Positions 47,061 through 56,300 of a stretch of DNA of 64,000 bases are shown one piece after another (position 1 is the first letter of the stretch; each line of letters opens with the position of its first letter). The stretch lies in assembly GCF_016820535.1 (NCBI RefSeq), contig NZ_JADHDY010000006.1:124001-188000 (forward strand). The letters are read 5' to 3'. Below the pieces are notes generated by a model that saw nothing but the letters and a program-made list of their open reading frames with translations, was not told the origin of the DNA and ran no database searches. The position numbers and the translations under genes are program-made. Origin of the DNA: Sporosarcina beigongshangi (GTDB lineage: Bacteria; Actinomycetota; Actinomycetes; Actinomycetales; Micrococcaceae).

Positions 47061-47687
47061 ATGGTGCGCATGTTTGGCGAGGCATTTTGGGATGGGCGGT
47101 ACAGCGGAAGCACGGCGGTCTGGAGCGGGCGGCCCAACCCGCAGTTGGTGTCCGAGGTGTCAGGGATGCCGCCTGGCCGGGCGATGGATGCAGGCTGCGG
47201 CGAGGGTGCCGACTCATTGTGGCTGGCCCACAAGGGGTGGCAAGTCACGGCCGTTGACTTCTCCAGCGTTGCTCTGGACCGGGCGCGTCGACACGCATCG
47301 GCGCAGGCTTTTCCGGGCGCTATCGCTTGGGAACACCGCAATCTCCTTCGGTGGACGCCGCCACCTGGGTCATACGACCTGGTCTCAGCCCAATTCATGC
47401 ACCTCCCGAGTGAGGACCGGGACTCCTTGTACAAACGCCTCGCTGCCTCGGTCGCCACAGGTGGCACCCTGTTGATCGTGGGACATTCGAAAACTGATAT
47501 CGACGCCGGCGCCCGGAGACCACATGGTGACGGGCTGTTTTTCAAGGCCATCGACATTGCAGGATCCCTCACCCCGGAGCATTGGGATATTGCCGTTGCG
47601 GAGGCCCGTCCGCGCAGCGGGTCCGATGCCGCCGGCCGCGCGATCACAATCCATGACGAAGTGCTGCGGGCTGTCCGCCTGGCGTAG
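47061..47687 (+). CDS. Class I SAM-dependent methyltransferase
   Basis: The 208-residue protein has the SAM-binding motif I AMDAGCGEGADSLWLA near residue 41, the acidic end of strand 2 in VTAVDFSSVALDRAR near residue 62, and the post-motif III VATGGTLLIVGH near residue 130. The N-terminal MFGEAFWDGRYSGSTAVWSGRPN is common to a group of uncharacterised actinobacterial small-molecule methyltransferases. The ATG at 47061 has no Shine-Dalgarno and a TATACG box eight bases upstream; a start at 47070 is also possible. It converges on the HNH gene, with one base between stop codons. Confidence 0.85.
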   Translation: MVRMFGEAFWDGRYSGSTAVWSGRPNPQLVSEVSGMPPGRAMDAGCGEGADSLWLAHKGWQVTAVDFSSVALDRARRHASAQAFPGAIAWEHRNLLRWTPPPGSYDLVSAQFMHLPSEDRDSLYKRLAASVATGGTLLIVGHSKTDIDAGARRPHGDGLFFKAIDIAGSLTPEHWDIAVAEARPRSGSDAAGRAITIHDEVLRAVRLA

Positions 47688-47688
47688 C

Positions 47689-49527
47689 CTATCGCCGTTT
47701 CCGACGCCGTCCGGGCGGTGCTGCAGGTCCTGGCAGCGGAGGCGCAACTGAGATGTACCGGTGGCCGGTGGGCGTGGTGATTTCGGTGGCAGGCGGACTC
47801 CCGCCATCTTCCAACTCAGCGGTGCCGCGGGTGACCGACCAGCCCGGTGCCTCTTTCGCCTGGTTGCAGTCAGTGCACAGCCCTTGGCCGTTGTCGATGG
47901 ATGTGGTGCCGCCCGCCGCAAAGGCCTTGATGTGGTCGAACTCCCGTATGGGTGCATCACAGTACGGTTCCCGGCACCGTTGGTCCTGTGCCCGAAGAAA
48001 CTGCTTCATACCTTCGGGGAACAGCCTGGCCTGAGAGTCCATGGCCAAAAGTTGGTTGGTGGCAGGGTGGGTGAACAAGCGTTTGAGCCAAACTTGGTTC
48101 GCACCGTCTCCCAAGACCATGCTGCGCGCCGTGGGTGCCGGAATGGGATCGTGGCCTACCAATACTGCAGGGTCGTCGCCGCCAAAAAGTGCCCGGTCGG
48201 TCATGATCAGTTCCAACGATATGTTGGCCTCGTCCACCGCAGTGCACAATTGCGATTCAGCAGCAGTGAATTGCCTGTTGTCCGAGGACGAGGCGGGCCC
48301 ACCCGCCGGCACGCCCCTATGGTCGCTGACGGTCCCGGCCCCCGCATCGCACGGGGCGTGGTTGACCAGCCGGTGCATCAGCGCATCGGCCATTGCCTGC
48401 CCTTTGCCCCGTTCGTCCCCGGCAGCCTTGAGGGCGTCGGCCGCCTTCGTCAACGTGGCAAGAATGCGAACCCCCTGTTTCAGTGGAATCAGGGCAGTCA
48501 GGTATGTCATGCCGTCTGCCGCCGGGCGGAGGGAGACGTACCTGTCCCCAACGGCCTTTTCGTGGCGCTTGATGAACGACTGCGGGTCCAGTGCGCAAGA
48601 AGCCTTCCGGGCCGCAGCGGCCAGTTCCCTGTTGCCCATCAGCGCAACGGCATCGAGGTCGCCGCAGACTTCCCGGTCCACCTCGGCGCGGTGCTCGTAC
48701 GACAGAAATGCGGTTTCCTTGGCCAGCAGGCCGGCCTTGTATTCACTGATTTTGCCCTGCCCAAAAGCCTCCATGGTGCACGGCATTTCACGCACCACCA
48801 CTTCAGAGAGCTCACACAGGTACCGTCCCCGGTGAGGGGCCTCGTGCCTGGCCAGCGCAACCTGGTGGGCAACACCGCGGCCCAGTTTTTCTTTCGGCAC
48901 CCCTGCGCGCGCCTGGCCCAGGCGCTGGTCCGCAACAAACAAAGCCTGCGCATGGGCCTGGACCGCCGACAGGGAGTTCTTCAGTGTCTCCAGCCCATCA
49001 ATAACATCCACGAGCGCGGCACCGGAGAGTTGGCCGGCTGCCTCCGGATCAAAAACGCTGCCATCGGCGGAGCCGACCAGGGCCGTCACAACGTCGCATG
49101 CAAGCTGGGCCTGTCCCTGAGATTTTTCGGCAGCGGTTGAGGTCGAGGCAAGCTGCCTCCTCAGTTGAGCCAGAGCCGCGCCGTCGTGGCTGCTGCGCAC
49201 GGCCGCATCCAACGCCTCCGAGGCTTCATCGGCCCGGCGCAGGTCGCGGGCGGCCAATTCGTGGGCCAAGGCCGCATCCAATTGCGCCAGCACCACCGGG
49301 TCGAAGAAGTCCTTGCACATGTCCTGTGCCACACGGCCCAGGTCAAGCATTTCCCGGCAGCGCTGCGTGGCGGCAGCGCCCCGTCCCGGGACAGCCTCCA
49401 CAGGAACGGGCGGGGCGGCTCCAGACGCCCCAGCCGCAACAGGAGGCGCCTCATCCGGCAGGACCGCGTAAGCGTCAAGGCCGGCAGCATTGTGGCCCGC
49501 GGGATCCTGCCACTCGGGTGCCACCAT
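47689..49527 (-). CDS. DUF222 and HNH endonuclease domain protein
   Basis: The 612-residue protein is of a family abundant in Micrococcales, often in several copies per genome. The N-terminal and middle part (about residues 60-420) is the helical DUF222 domain. The C-terminal HNH nuclease fold is seen as DQRCREPYCDAPIREFDHIKAF and GQGLCTDCNQAKEAPGW near residues 505-560, with paired cysteines and the DH catalytic histidine. The biological role of this family is not settled. The start is uncertain: the ATG at 49527 is used, but the frame is open to 49782. Confidence 0.85.
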   Translation of the reverse strand: MVAPEWQDPAGHNAAGLDAYAVLPDEAPPVAAGASGAAPPVPVEAVPGRGAAATQRCREMLDLGRVAQDMCKDFFDPVVLAQLDAALAHELAARDLRRADEASEALDAAVRSSHDGAALAQLRRQLASTSTAAEKSQGQAQLACDVVTALVGSADGSVFDPEAAGQLSGAALVDVIDGLETLKNSLSAVQAHAQALFVADQRLGQARAGVPKEKLGRGVAHQVALARHEAPHRGRYLCELSEVVVREMPCTMEAFGQGKISEYKAGLLAKETAFLSYEHRAEVDREVCGDLDAVALMGNRELAAAARKASCALDPQSFIKRHEKAVGDRYVSLRPAADGMTYLTALIPLKQGVRILATLTKAADALKAAGDERGKGQAMADALMHRLVNHAPCDAGAGTVSDHRGVPAGGPASSSDNRQFTAAESQLCTAVDEANISLELIMTDRALFGGDDPAVLVGHDPIPAPTARSMVLGDGANQVWLKRLFTHPATNQLLAMDSQARLFPEGMKQFLRAQDQRCREPYCDAPIREFDHIKAFAAGGTTSIDNGQGLCTDCNQAKEAPGWSVTRGTAELEDGGSPPATEITTPTGHRYISVAPPLPGPAAPPGRRRKRR

Positions 49528-49834
49528 GCCGTTCACCGCCTCGCCAGTCCAGCACCGGCTTGACGTACCGGAGCATTGCCTGCGGGTCTGGATCCATCCG
49601 ATTTGGAACTTTTGTTCGGACTTCCCATGCCCTTCCAATACATCAATCCTACGGACAGGCACTGACAATTTGCAGCCCCGCCAAGCCCCGTGAGGAAATC
49701 TGTGGACAGCCACAGGACCTGCTCCCCCTGTGGAGGAATGAACGCACCCGCCACGTCGCTCCAGCCCCATGGCCAGGCCCATGGAAGCGGTCCTGCGGCC
49801 CCGTCCTGCAGCCCCGCCCGTTCCTGCCAGTCAG
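49528..49834. other. Intergenic region upstream of the HNH gene
   Basis: These 307 bases lie between the HNH start and the GNAT stop codon. The HNH frame stays open through most of it, so a longer N-terminus cannot be excluded, but composition and lack of a ribosome-binding site argue against it. The right edge contains the start of the CAGT tetranucleotide repeat. No other feature is seen. Confidence 0.35.
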
Positions 49835-49847
49835 TCAGTCAGTCAGT
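49828..49847. repeat. CAGT tetranucleotide repeat (five units) over the GNAT stop codon
   Basis: Five exact CAGT units cover the last codons and stop codon (49835-49837) of the acetyltransferase. Read on the coding strand as (ACTG)n, a four-base unit yields TGA in every frame, so the tract stops translation regardless of copy number. Confidence 0.85.
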
Positions 49848-50368
49848 CCGTCCAACAGCAGCTTGAACCCGGCGTGGGATTGCACAAACCCGAGCCGGAC
49901 ATAGAATCGATGGGCGTCAAGCCGCGAGTTGTCGCTGGTCAGCTGCACCAGCGTGGCCCCCCGCCGTCGGGCCTCACCAATTGCCCACCGCATCATGGCC
50001 GAGCCAAGGCCCTTGCCGCGAAGGGACTCGTCCACCCGGACAGCCTCAACCTGCATCCGGGTGGCCCCGCCGCGCGCCAGCCCCGGCAACAAGGTCAGCT
50101 GCATGGTCCCCACCACGGACCCTTCGGGCGAATCCACCACGCAGAGCAGGTGGGCCGGATCGACGTCGATCGCGCGAAAGGCAGCGAGGTAGGGCGCCCG
50201 CCTCCCCGGTGCGGCGGACTCCACGGAGGCGCGCAACTGGTCGCGCGCCATCAGCTCAATGATGGGCCCGACGTCGGACTCCTCCGCCCGCCGCAGCGCA
50301 AAGTTCCTGTCGGCGAGCGCAAGCATCGCCAGTACCGCGGGGCCCTGTGTGTTCTGTACATGTGTCAT
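49835..50368 (-). CDS. GNAT-family N-acetyltransferase
   Basis: The 177-residue protein has the acetyl-CoA fold: NFALRRAEESDVGPIIELM at the N-terminus, VVGTMQLTLLPGL in the middle strands, VRVDESLRGKGLGSAMMRWAIGEARRRG as the pyrophosphate-binding motif A near residue 115, and HRFYVRLGFVQSHAGFKL as motif B. The substrate is unknown. The ATG at 50368 has AAGG nine bases upstream and lies 113 bases inside the end of the EamA gene, an unusually long same-strand overlap. A start at 50326 would reduce the overlap to 71 bases. Confidence 0.88.
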   Translation of the reverse strand: MTHVQNTQGPAVLAMLALADRNFALRRAEESDVGPIIELMARDQLRASVESAAPGRRAPYLAAFRAIDVDPAHLLCVVDSPEGSVVGTMQLTLLPGLARGGATRMQVEAVRVDESLRGKGLGSAMMRWAIGEARRRGATLVQLTSDNSRLDAHRFYVRLGFVQSHAGFKLLLDGLTD

Positions 50369-51248
50369 GAACCCAGCCTTTCACGCCAACACCGGCAAAC
50401 ACGGAAGACAGGACCACGGCCACGCCCGCCAGCTGCCACGCCCCGAGGCCCTGCCCCATGACGGCCCAGCCGAGGACGATGGCCACCACGGGGCTGAGCA
50501 GGCCCAGGAACGCCGCGGCTCCCGCAGGCAGCCGGGCGAGTCCCCTGAACCAGCACCAGTAGGCAAGGGCAGTGCCGGCCACCGACAGATAGGCATACGC
50601 CCACATGTTCGGGGCGGTCAAGGGCTCCGGGGGCAGCCCCTCCACCAGCACCAGCAGAACGGCCAACGATGCCCCGCCGGCGATCAGCTGCCAAGCGGTG
50701 GTGGCCAATGGCGACACCGCCCTGCCCGATGCCCCGCGGGGCTGGCCCCACTTCTTCGCCAGCACGGTTCCGACGGCCATGGACAGCGTGCCTCCGGCCG
50801 CAGCAGCGATCCCCACCACGTCCAGCCGCGCCTGTGACTGCAACACAATCAGCGCCACACCGAACACACCGGCCAGTCCTGCCGCCAGCCGTACGGCAGT
50901 CAACTTCTCGTGGAGCACCCGGCTCGCCAACAGCGCAACCAGCAGCGGCTGCGCCCCTCCGACGATGGCCGCGACTCCCCCGGGAAGCCGGTATGCCGCG
51001 ACAAACAACAACGCAAAAAACACCCCGATGTTGAGCATCCCCAAAACCCACGACTTCCACCACCACGCTCCCCGCGGCAGTTTCCGGGAGAGCGCCAGGA
51101 GCAGCAGGCCGGCCGGCAGCGCGCGCAGCACTGCCGCCAGCAAGGGGCGGCCCTCCGGCAGGAAAAGGGTGGTGGTCAGGTAAGTGGATCCCCACACGGC
51201 AGGGGCCAGTGCCGCCACCAGGACAAGAGTCAATTTTTTACTAAGCAC
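50256..51248 (-). CDS. EamA/DMT-family transporter
   Basis: This 330-residue drug/metabolite transporter has ten hydrophobic helices in two EamA repeats (about residues 5-135 and 145-285). The start APAVWGSTYLTTTLFLP and the second-repeat GTALAYWCWFRGLARLPAG are characteristic. The core fold ends near residue 290; the last ~38 residues are cysteine- and arginine-rich, unlike the family, and overlap the GNAT gene. The GTG start at 51248 lies inside a MarR-type operator and has no ribosome-binding site, so the mRNA is probably leaderless. The divergent MarR gene likely represses it. Confidence 0.88.
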   Translation of the reverse strand: MLSKKLTLVLVAALAPAVWGSTYLTTTLFLPEGRPLLAAVLRALPAGLLLLALSRKLPRGAWWWKSWVLGMLNIGVFFALLFVAAYRLPGGVAAIVGGAQPLLVALLASRVLHEKLTAVRLAAGLAGVFGVALIVLQSQARLDVVGIAAAAGGTLSMAVGTVLAKKWGQPRGASGRAVSPLATTAWQLIAGGASLAVLLVLVEGLPPEPLTAPNMWAYAYLSVAGTALAYWCWFRGLARLPAGAAAFLGLLSPVVAIVLGWAVMGQGLGAWQLAGVAVVLSSVFAGVGVKGWVHDTCTEHTGPRGTGDACARRQELCAAAGGGVRRRAHH

Positions 51249-51273
51249 TTAGCTAATATAACTAAGTGCTTAG
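51241..51273. promoter_or_regulatory. MarR operator pair and divergent promoter
   Basis: Two near-identical 12-base dyads, CTAAGCACTTAG (51241-51252) and CTAAGTGCTTAG (51262-51273), are 21 bases apart centre to centre, on the same face of the helix. The AT-rich TAATATA between them serves as -10 region for both directions. One dyad covers the start codon of the EamA gene. This is the expected arrangement for a MarR dimer pair repressing itself and the exporter. Confidence 0.8.
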
Positions 51274-51293
51274 CAAATTGCTAGAGTGGTGGC

Positions 51294-51779
51294 ATGGCAG
51301 ACCAACTTGACCGCATCCTCGCCCAGTGGCACGCCGAAAAACCCGGGCTGGATGTCTCACCCATGGCCGTCGTCGGCCGGCTAAGCCGCGCCACCTCAGC
51401 CGTGGACGCCCGCCTCGCCGCCACCTTCGCGGAGCATGGACTGGACTCGTCCACCTTTGACGTCCTGGCCACCCTCCTGCGCAGCGGCCCGCCCCACAGC
51501 CTGACGCCCGCGGCACTGGCCCGCGACGCCATGGTCTCCTCCAGCGCCGTGGCCCAGCGGCTGAACAAGCTGGAGTCCCGCGGCCTGGTGGCCAGAAAGG
51601 CAAATCCCGACGACGGCCGGGGCACCTTGGTCTCACTGACGCCCGCCGGGCGGCACCTGATAGAGGCAGCCCTGCCGGACCACCTCGCCACCGAGCACGC
51701 CATCACGGGTGCACTGAGCAAAAAGGAGCAGGCCCAGCTGGCGGCACTGCTGCAAAAAATCTCGGACGCGGCAGGCTGA
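51294..51779 (+). CDS. MarR-family transcriptional regulator
   Basis: The 161-residue winged-helix repressor has the dimer-forming N-terminal helix (SRATSAVDARLAATFAEHGLD), the recognition helix in ARDAMVSSSAVAQRLNKLESRGLV near residue 75, the wing NPDDGRGTLVSLTPAG near residue 103, and a C-terminal dimerisation helix. It is divergent from the EamA exporter with a 45-base gap holding two matching dyads, so the exporter's substrate or an analogue is the likely inducer. Confidence 0.93.
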   Translation: MADQLDRILAQWHAEKPGLDVSPMAVVGRLSRATSAVDARLAATFAEHGLDSSTFDVLATLLRSGPPHSLTPAALARDAMVSSSAVAQRLNKLESRGLVARKANPDDGRGTLVSLTPAGRHLIEAALPDHLATEHAITGALSKKEQAQLAALLQKISDAAG

Positions 51780-51824
51780 ATCTGCACCGACCGCAGCTCC
51801 GCACAAGAGCCGGCCGGCCACACC

Positions 51825-51880
51825 GTGTATCAACAGGTTGACACAGTCGATCGCGGCCGTGTATCAATTAGGTCATACAC
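51825..51880 (+). promoter_or_regulatory. Promoter with two GntR (YtrA-type) operators
   Basis: GTGTAT-N10-ATACAC (51859-51880) is a perfect six-base inverted repeat. A second, partial copy (GTGTATCAA with TTGACAC, 51825-51844) lies 34 bases upstream. The TTGACA at 51838-51843 and TATCAA at 51862-51867 (18-base spacing) form a promoter whose boxes overlap both dyads. The downstream GntR regulator is the natural ligand. Confidence 0.7.
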
Positions 51881-51891
51881 GAAAGGTCTCC

Positions 51892-52854
51892 ATGACAAAG
51901 TTGATCCTGCTCCTGGCAGTTGTCGCCATTGCCGCACTGGCCGTCACCGGAATAGCCGGGCAAATCACCCGCAAGAGGACGCCCCGGGCGCTCGCCCCGG
52001 GCAGCACTCCCGCCGCAGCCACCCGGCCGGCCGAGGACCGCGCCATGCGGTTCGCGCAGTTGAGGGCGGTGGCGGCCGTCGCCTTGGCGATTGTCCTGTT
52101 TGTCGCCATGTTCCGCCTCTCGATCGGCATGACCGGACTTGTGGGCCTCCCGGTTGCACTGGCCGCGGGCTTCTCGGCGAGCGCGGGCCTTCTGCTGTAC
52201 TCAGCCTTGCCACCGGCCAAGCTGCCGGCGGCCGCCAAGAGCTCTGCAGTCTTGGTCCGGCGGGAGCCATGGTCCTTTGCCCCGCGAAGGGCCTTTGCGA
52301 TCCCCCTCGCCTCCATGGCTGCCTTCGTCCTCTTCCTTGTGGCTACCGGCATCACCTCATCCCCCGATGAGCAGGGGCGATACCGCCAAATCAGCATTGC
52401 CACTGCCGATACGGCAAGTTCGGCGGGCCCGTACCCCGGTTGGTTCTACGGCATTCCGCTGATCGTGGCGACGCTGGTGCTTGCCGCCTCTGCCTATCTT
52501 GCCCTGCGCCGGATTGCCGGCGCCCCGGCCCTGCCGGATCCTCGCATGGCCCGGCTGGACCGGCGGTGGCGGGAGATCTCCACCCGCGTTGTGCTCCGGC
52601 TGGCGACGGGTGCCTTTCTTGGATATTTTGGCGGCACGGCGGTATTTGGGGGCATGGCCATGATGGGTGTTTCCAGAAACATCGCAACCGAAGGCCCAAC
52701 CCAGCCATTGTTCGCCCTCGGCGCAGCCTGCACAGCACTGGGAGCAGCCCTGGCCGTCACCGGCGTTGTCCTGTTGGCGCGCGCCTTCTGGGACGCCGTG
52801 TCCATCCGCACTTCTGTCCGCCAGGAAAAGCCGGAACCGGTGGCGGCACCGTGA
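51892..52854 (+). CDS. Integral membrane protein co-transcribed with a GntR regulator
   Basis: The 320-residue protein has about seven hydrophobic segments: one N-terminal, then pairs near residues 60-105, 140-160, 195-215 and 245-305. A polar loop separates the first helix from the rest. It does not match a family I can name with confidence, though the topology and pairing with a YtrA-type GntR recall DUF1648-like membrane proteins. The ATG at 51892 has AAGG nearby and is chosen over the upstream frame, which would run through the operators. Its stop overlaps the GntR start by four bases. Confidence 0.75.
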   Translation: MTKLILLLAVVAIAALAVTGIAGQITRKRTPRALAPGSTPAAATRPAEDRAMRFAQLRAVAAVALAIVLFVAMFRLSIGMTGLVGLPVALAAGFSASAGLLLYSALPPAKLPAAAKSSAVLVRREPWSFAPRRAFAIPLASMAAFVLFLVATGITSSPDEQGRYRQISIATADTASSAGPYPGWFYGIPLIVATLVLAASAYLALRRIAGAPALPDPRMARLDRRWREISTRVVLRLATGAFLGYFGGTAVFGGMAMMGVSRNIATEGPTQPLFALGAACTALGAALAVTGVVLLARAFWDAVSIRTSVRQEKPEPVAAP

Positions 52855-53204
52855 TCACCGTCGACGAGTCCAGCCCCGTCCCCCCATTCGAGCAGATCCG
52901 TGAACAGCTGGGGGACCTCATCCGCACCGGAGCCATGGAGGCCGGCCAACGGCTGCCGTCCATCAGGCAGCTGGCCGGCGACCTGCGCGTGGCCGCGGGC
53001 ACTGTCGCCCGGGCCTACTCGGAGCTCGAGGCTGCCGGCCTCCTCGAGCTGAGCCGGGCGACGGGGGCGCGGGTGCGCCCCGGCCACGACGTACCGGAGA
53101 ACATTCGACGCGCAGCCGCGGATTTTGCCGCCGGGGCCAGGGACCAGTCCCTGACCCTGGAGGAGGCGCTCGGCGTCGTCCGTGCCCAGTGGCGCCAAAC
53201 CTGA
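52851..53204 (+). CDS. GntR-family regulator, YtrA subfamily
   Basis: This short (117-residue) regulator consists of the winged-helix domain (FEQIREQLGDLIRTGAMEAGQRLPSIRQLAGDL, then VAAGTVARAYSELEAAGLLELSR) with only a ~40-residue helical tail, which defines the YtrA group. The start is a GTG at 52851 overlapping the membrane-protein stop codon (GTGA). YtrA regulators normally repress their own operon, and the matching dyads at 51825-51880 support that. The signal may be a membrane-active compound, by analogy with ytr operons. Confidence 0.88.
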   Translation: MITVDESSPVPPFEQIREQLGDLIRTGAMEAGQRLPSIRQLAGDLRVAAGTVARAYSELEAAGLLELSRATGARVRPGHDVPENIRRAAADFAAGARDQSLTLEEALGVVRAQWRQT

Positions 53205-53314
53205 CCAGGCAGCCATGGCGCCGCCGGTGGCGCACCGCAACAGGAAGCGCCTGCCCGCGCCATTCAGGCCGGAAGCCGCCCCGGAACCAATAACCGCATA
53301 AACTGGGTGGCACC

Positions 53315-56300
53315 ATGACTTTGACTATCTCCTACCCCGCCGCGCTTCCCGTCTCGGAACGCCGCGAGGACCTCATGGCCGCCATTGCCGCCAACCAGGT
53401 CACCATCATTGCCGGCGAAACAGGCTCCGGAAAGACCACCCAGATCCCCAAGATGTGCGTGGAGCTGGGCCTGGCCGAGAAGGGCCTCATTGGCCACACC
53501 CAACCGCGCCGCCTCGCCACCCGCACCGTGGCCGAGCGTATCGCCAGCGAACTCGACGTCAAGATCGGCGAGGAGGTGGGCTTCCAGGTCCGCTTCACCG
53601 GCCACGTGGGTCCGCAAACCAAGATCAAGCTCATGACCGACGGCATCCTGCTTGCCGAAATCCAGCGTGACAAGCTGCTGCGCAAGTACTCCGTCATCAT
53701 CATCGACGAGGCCCACGAACGCTCACTCAACATCGACTTCATCCTCGGCTACCTGCGGCAAATCCTGCCCAAACGCCCGGACTTGAAGGTCATCATCACC
53801 TCGGCCACGATCGACCCCGAGCGTTTCGCCGAGCACTTCGCCTCCCCCGACGGCCCGGCCCCCATCGTTGAAGTCTCCGGCCGCACCTTCCCCGTGGAGA
53901 TCCGCTACCGCCCCCTGAGCGGGCCTGCCAACGGTTCTGATGACGGGATGGACGACGGCGGACCCGGCCCGGGCGCGGACCGGAACCGACACGGCGGGAA
54001 CCGGGAGGACGGCGGCAACAGCGAGGAGGACCGCGATCCCCTGGACGCCGTGTGCGACGCCGTGGATGAACTGTCCAAGGAAGCACCCGGGGACATCCTG
54101 ATCTTCTTCTCCGGCGAGCGCGAGATCCGCGATGCTGCCGATGCACTGCACGGCCGTGTTAAAACAAATCCCCGGCTGCGCGACGTCCAGATCCTGCCGC
54201 TCTACGCCCGGCTTTCCCTGGCCGAACAGCATGCGGTGTTCACGCCCGGGAACCGGAAGCGGATCGTGCTGGCCACCAACGTGGCGGAAACGTCGCTGAC
54301 GGTGCCCGGCATCAAGTACGTCATTGACCCGGGCACGGCCCGCATCTCCCGCTATTCGCACCGCACCAAGGTCCAGCGCCTGCCCATCGAGCGGGTGTCG
54401 CAGGCCTCCGCCAACCAGCGGTCCGGCCGTTGCGGCCGCGTCTCCGACGGCATCTGCATCCGCCTCTATTCCGAGGAGGACTTCAACGCCCGCAGCGAGT
54501 TCACCGACCCGGAAATCCTGCGCACCAACCTGGCCGCCGTCATCCTCCAGATGACCGCCATGGGCGTGGCCAAGGGGCCCAAGGACGTGGAGCAGTTCCC
54601 GTTCGTGCAGGCCCCGGACTCCCGCGCCATCACCGACGGCGTGACGCTGCTGCGCGAGCTCGGCGCGGTGAACACCCAGGGCGGGATCACCGCCGTCGGG
54701 CGCCAGCTCTCCCAGCTCCCTGTGGACCCGAGGCTGGGACGCATGATCGTGGAGGCCGCAAGGCGCGGAGTGGCCGCCGAGGTCATGGTGCTCGCCGCGG
54801 CGCTGACCATCCAGGACCCGCGCGAACGCCCCACGGACAAGCAGCAGCTCGCCCAGGAAAAGCACAAGCGCTTTGTGGACGAGCACTCGGACTTCACCGG
54901 CTTCCTGAATTTGTGGCGGTATATAAGGGAGAAGCAGAACGAGCTTTCCTCCAGCGCGTTCCGGCGCCTGTGCAAGGCCGAGTTCATCAACTATCTGCGC
55001 GTGCGCGAGTGGCAGGACCTGTTCACCCAGCTCAAGCAGATGGGCAAGGTGCTGGACATCAAGGTTTCCGGGAACGACATCGATCCGGTGGCCAACCACG
55101 ACGCCGTGCACATGAGCCTGCTGACGGGGCTGTTGAGCCACATCGGCCTGTACGACCAGCGCAAGCGCGAATACGCCGGCGCGCGAGGCACGAAGTTCAT
55201 GGTGTTCCCGGGCTCCGCGCTGTTCAAGAAGTCGCCGGACTGGGTCATGGCCGCCGAGCTCGTGGAAACCTCGCGCCTGTGGGCCCGCGTGGCCGCCAAG
55301 TTTGACCCGCTCTGGGCCGAGCAGGTGGCCCCGGACCTGGTCAAGCGCACGTACAGCGAGCCGCACTGGTCCAAGCGCAACGGCTCGGTCATGGCGCACG
55401 AGAAGGTCACCTTGTACGGCGTGCCCATTGTGCCGGACCGCCGCATCCAGTACAGCCGGATCGACCCGGAACTGTGCCGGGAGATGTTCATCCGCCATGC
55501 CCTCGTGGAAGGCGACTGGAACACGCACCACAAGTTCTTCCACCGCAACCAGGCCCTGCTGGCCGAGGTGGAGGAAATGGAAACCCGCATGCGGCGCCGC
55601 GACCTGCGCGTGGACGACGAGACACTCTTTGAGTTCTACGACGAGCGCGTGGGCGGCGACGTTGTCTCCGAGCGGCACTTCGACAAGTGGTGGAAGAACG
55701 CCCGGCACGAGAACCCTGCGCTGCTGGACTTTGACTCGCAGGTGGTCATGGCCGAGGAGCCCGAGCTCGACGAGGCCGCCTTCCCCAAGACCTGGGTGCA
55801 GGGCGAGTTTGAGCTGCCGCTGTCCTACGAATTCCATCCCACAGCGCCCGGCGCCGCCCCGAACCCGTCCGACGGCGTGACCGTCCAGGTGCCGCTGTTG
55901 TTCCTCAACCAGCTCAGCGAACCCCAGTTCCGCTGGCAGATCCCCGGGCTCCGCGCCGAGCTCGTCACGGCGCTGATCAAGTCGCTGCCCAAGGCGATCC
56001 GCAAGAACTTCATTCCTGCACCGGATGTGGGGCGCCAGGCCGCCGCGGCGCTGGCCGAAGATTTCGACCCGGCCAATGACGAGCTGGAGCCGTCACTGGA
56101 GCTCGCCCTGCGCAGGATCAAGGGGCATGTGATCCCGCCGGGGACCTGGAATTGGGAGGCCGTGCCGTCGCATTTGCGGATGACGTTCTCCGTCGTGGAC
56201 AAAAACGGGAAGATTCTGGAGGAGGGCCAGAACCTTTCCGAACTGCAGTCGAAGCTGGCCGGCGCCACCCGCCGCGCCATCGCCGAATCACTCGGTGCCA

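Noticed and set aside
49527-49782. A longer N-terminus for the DUF222/HNH protein
   Set aside because: The frame is open but the extra residues look like shadow sequence and lack a start signal; the ATG at 49527 is favoured but not certain.
53723-55837. A 704-codon minus-strand frame antisense to hrpA
   Set aside because: It mirrors conserved helicase codons, has no recognisable domain and is rich in His, Val, Gly and Leu as expected for an antisense shadow.
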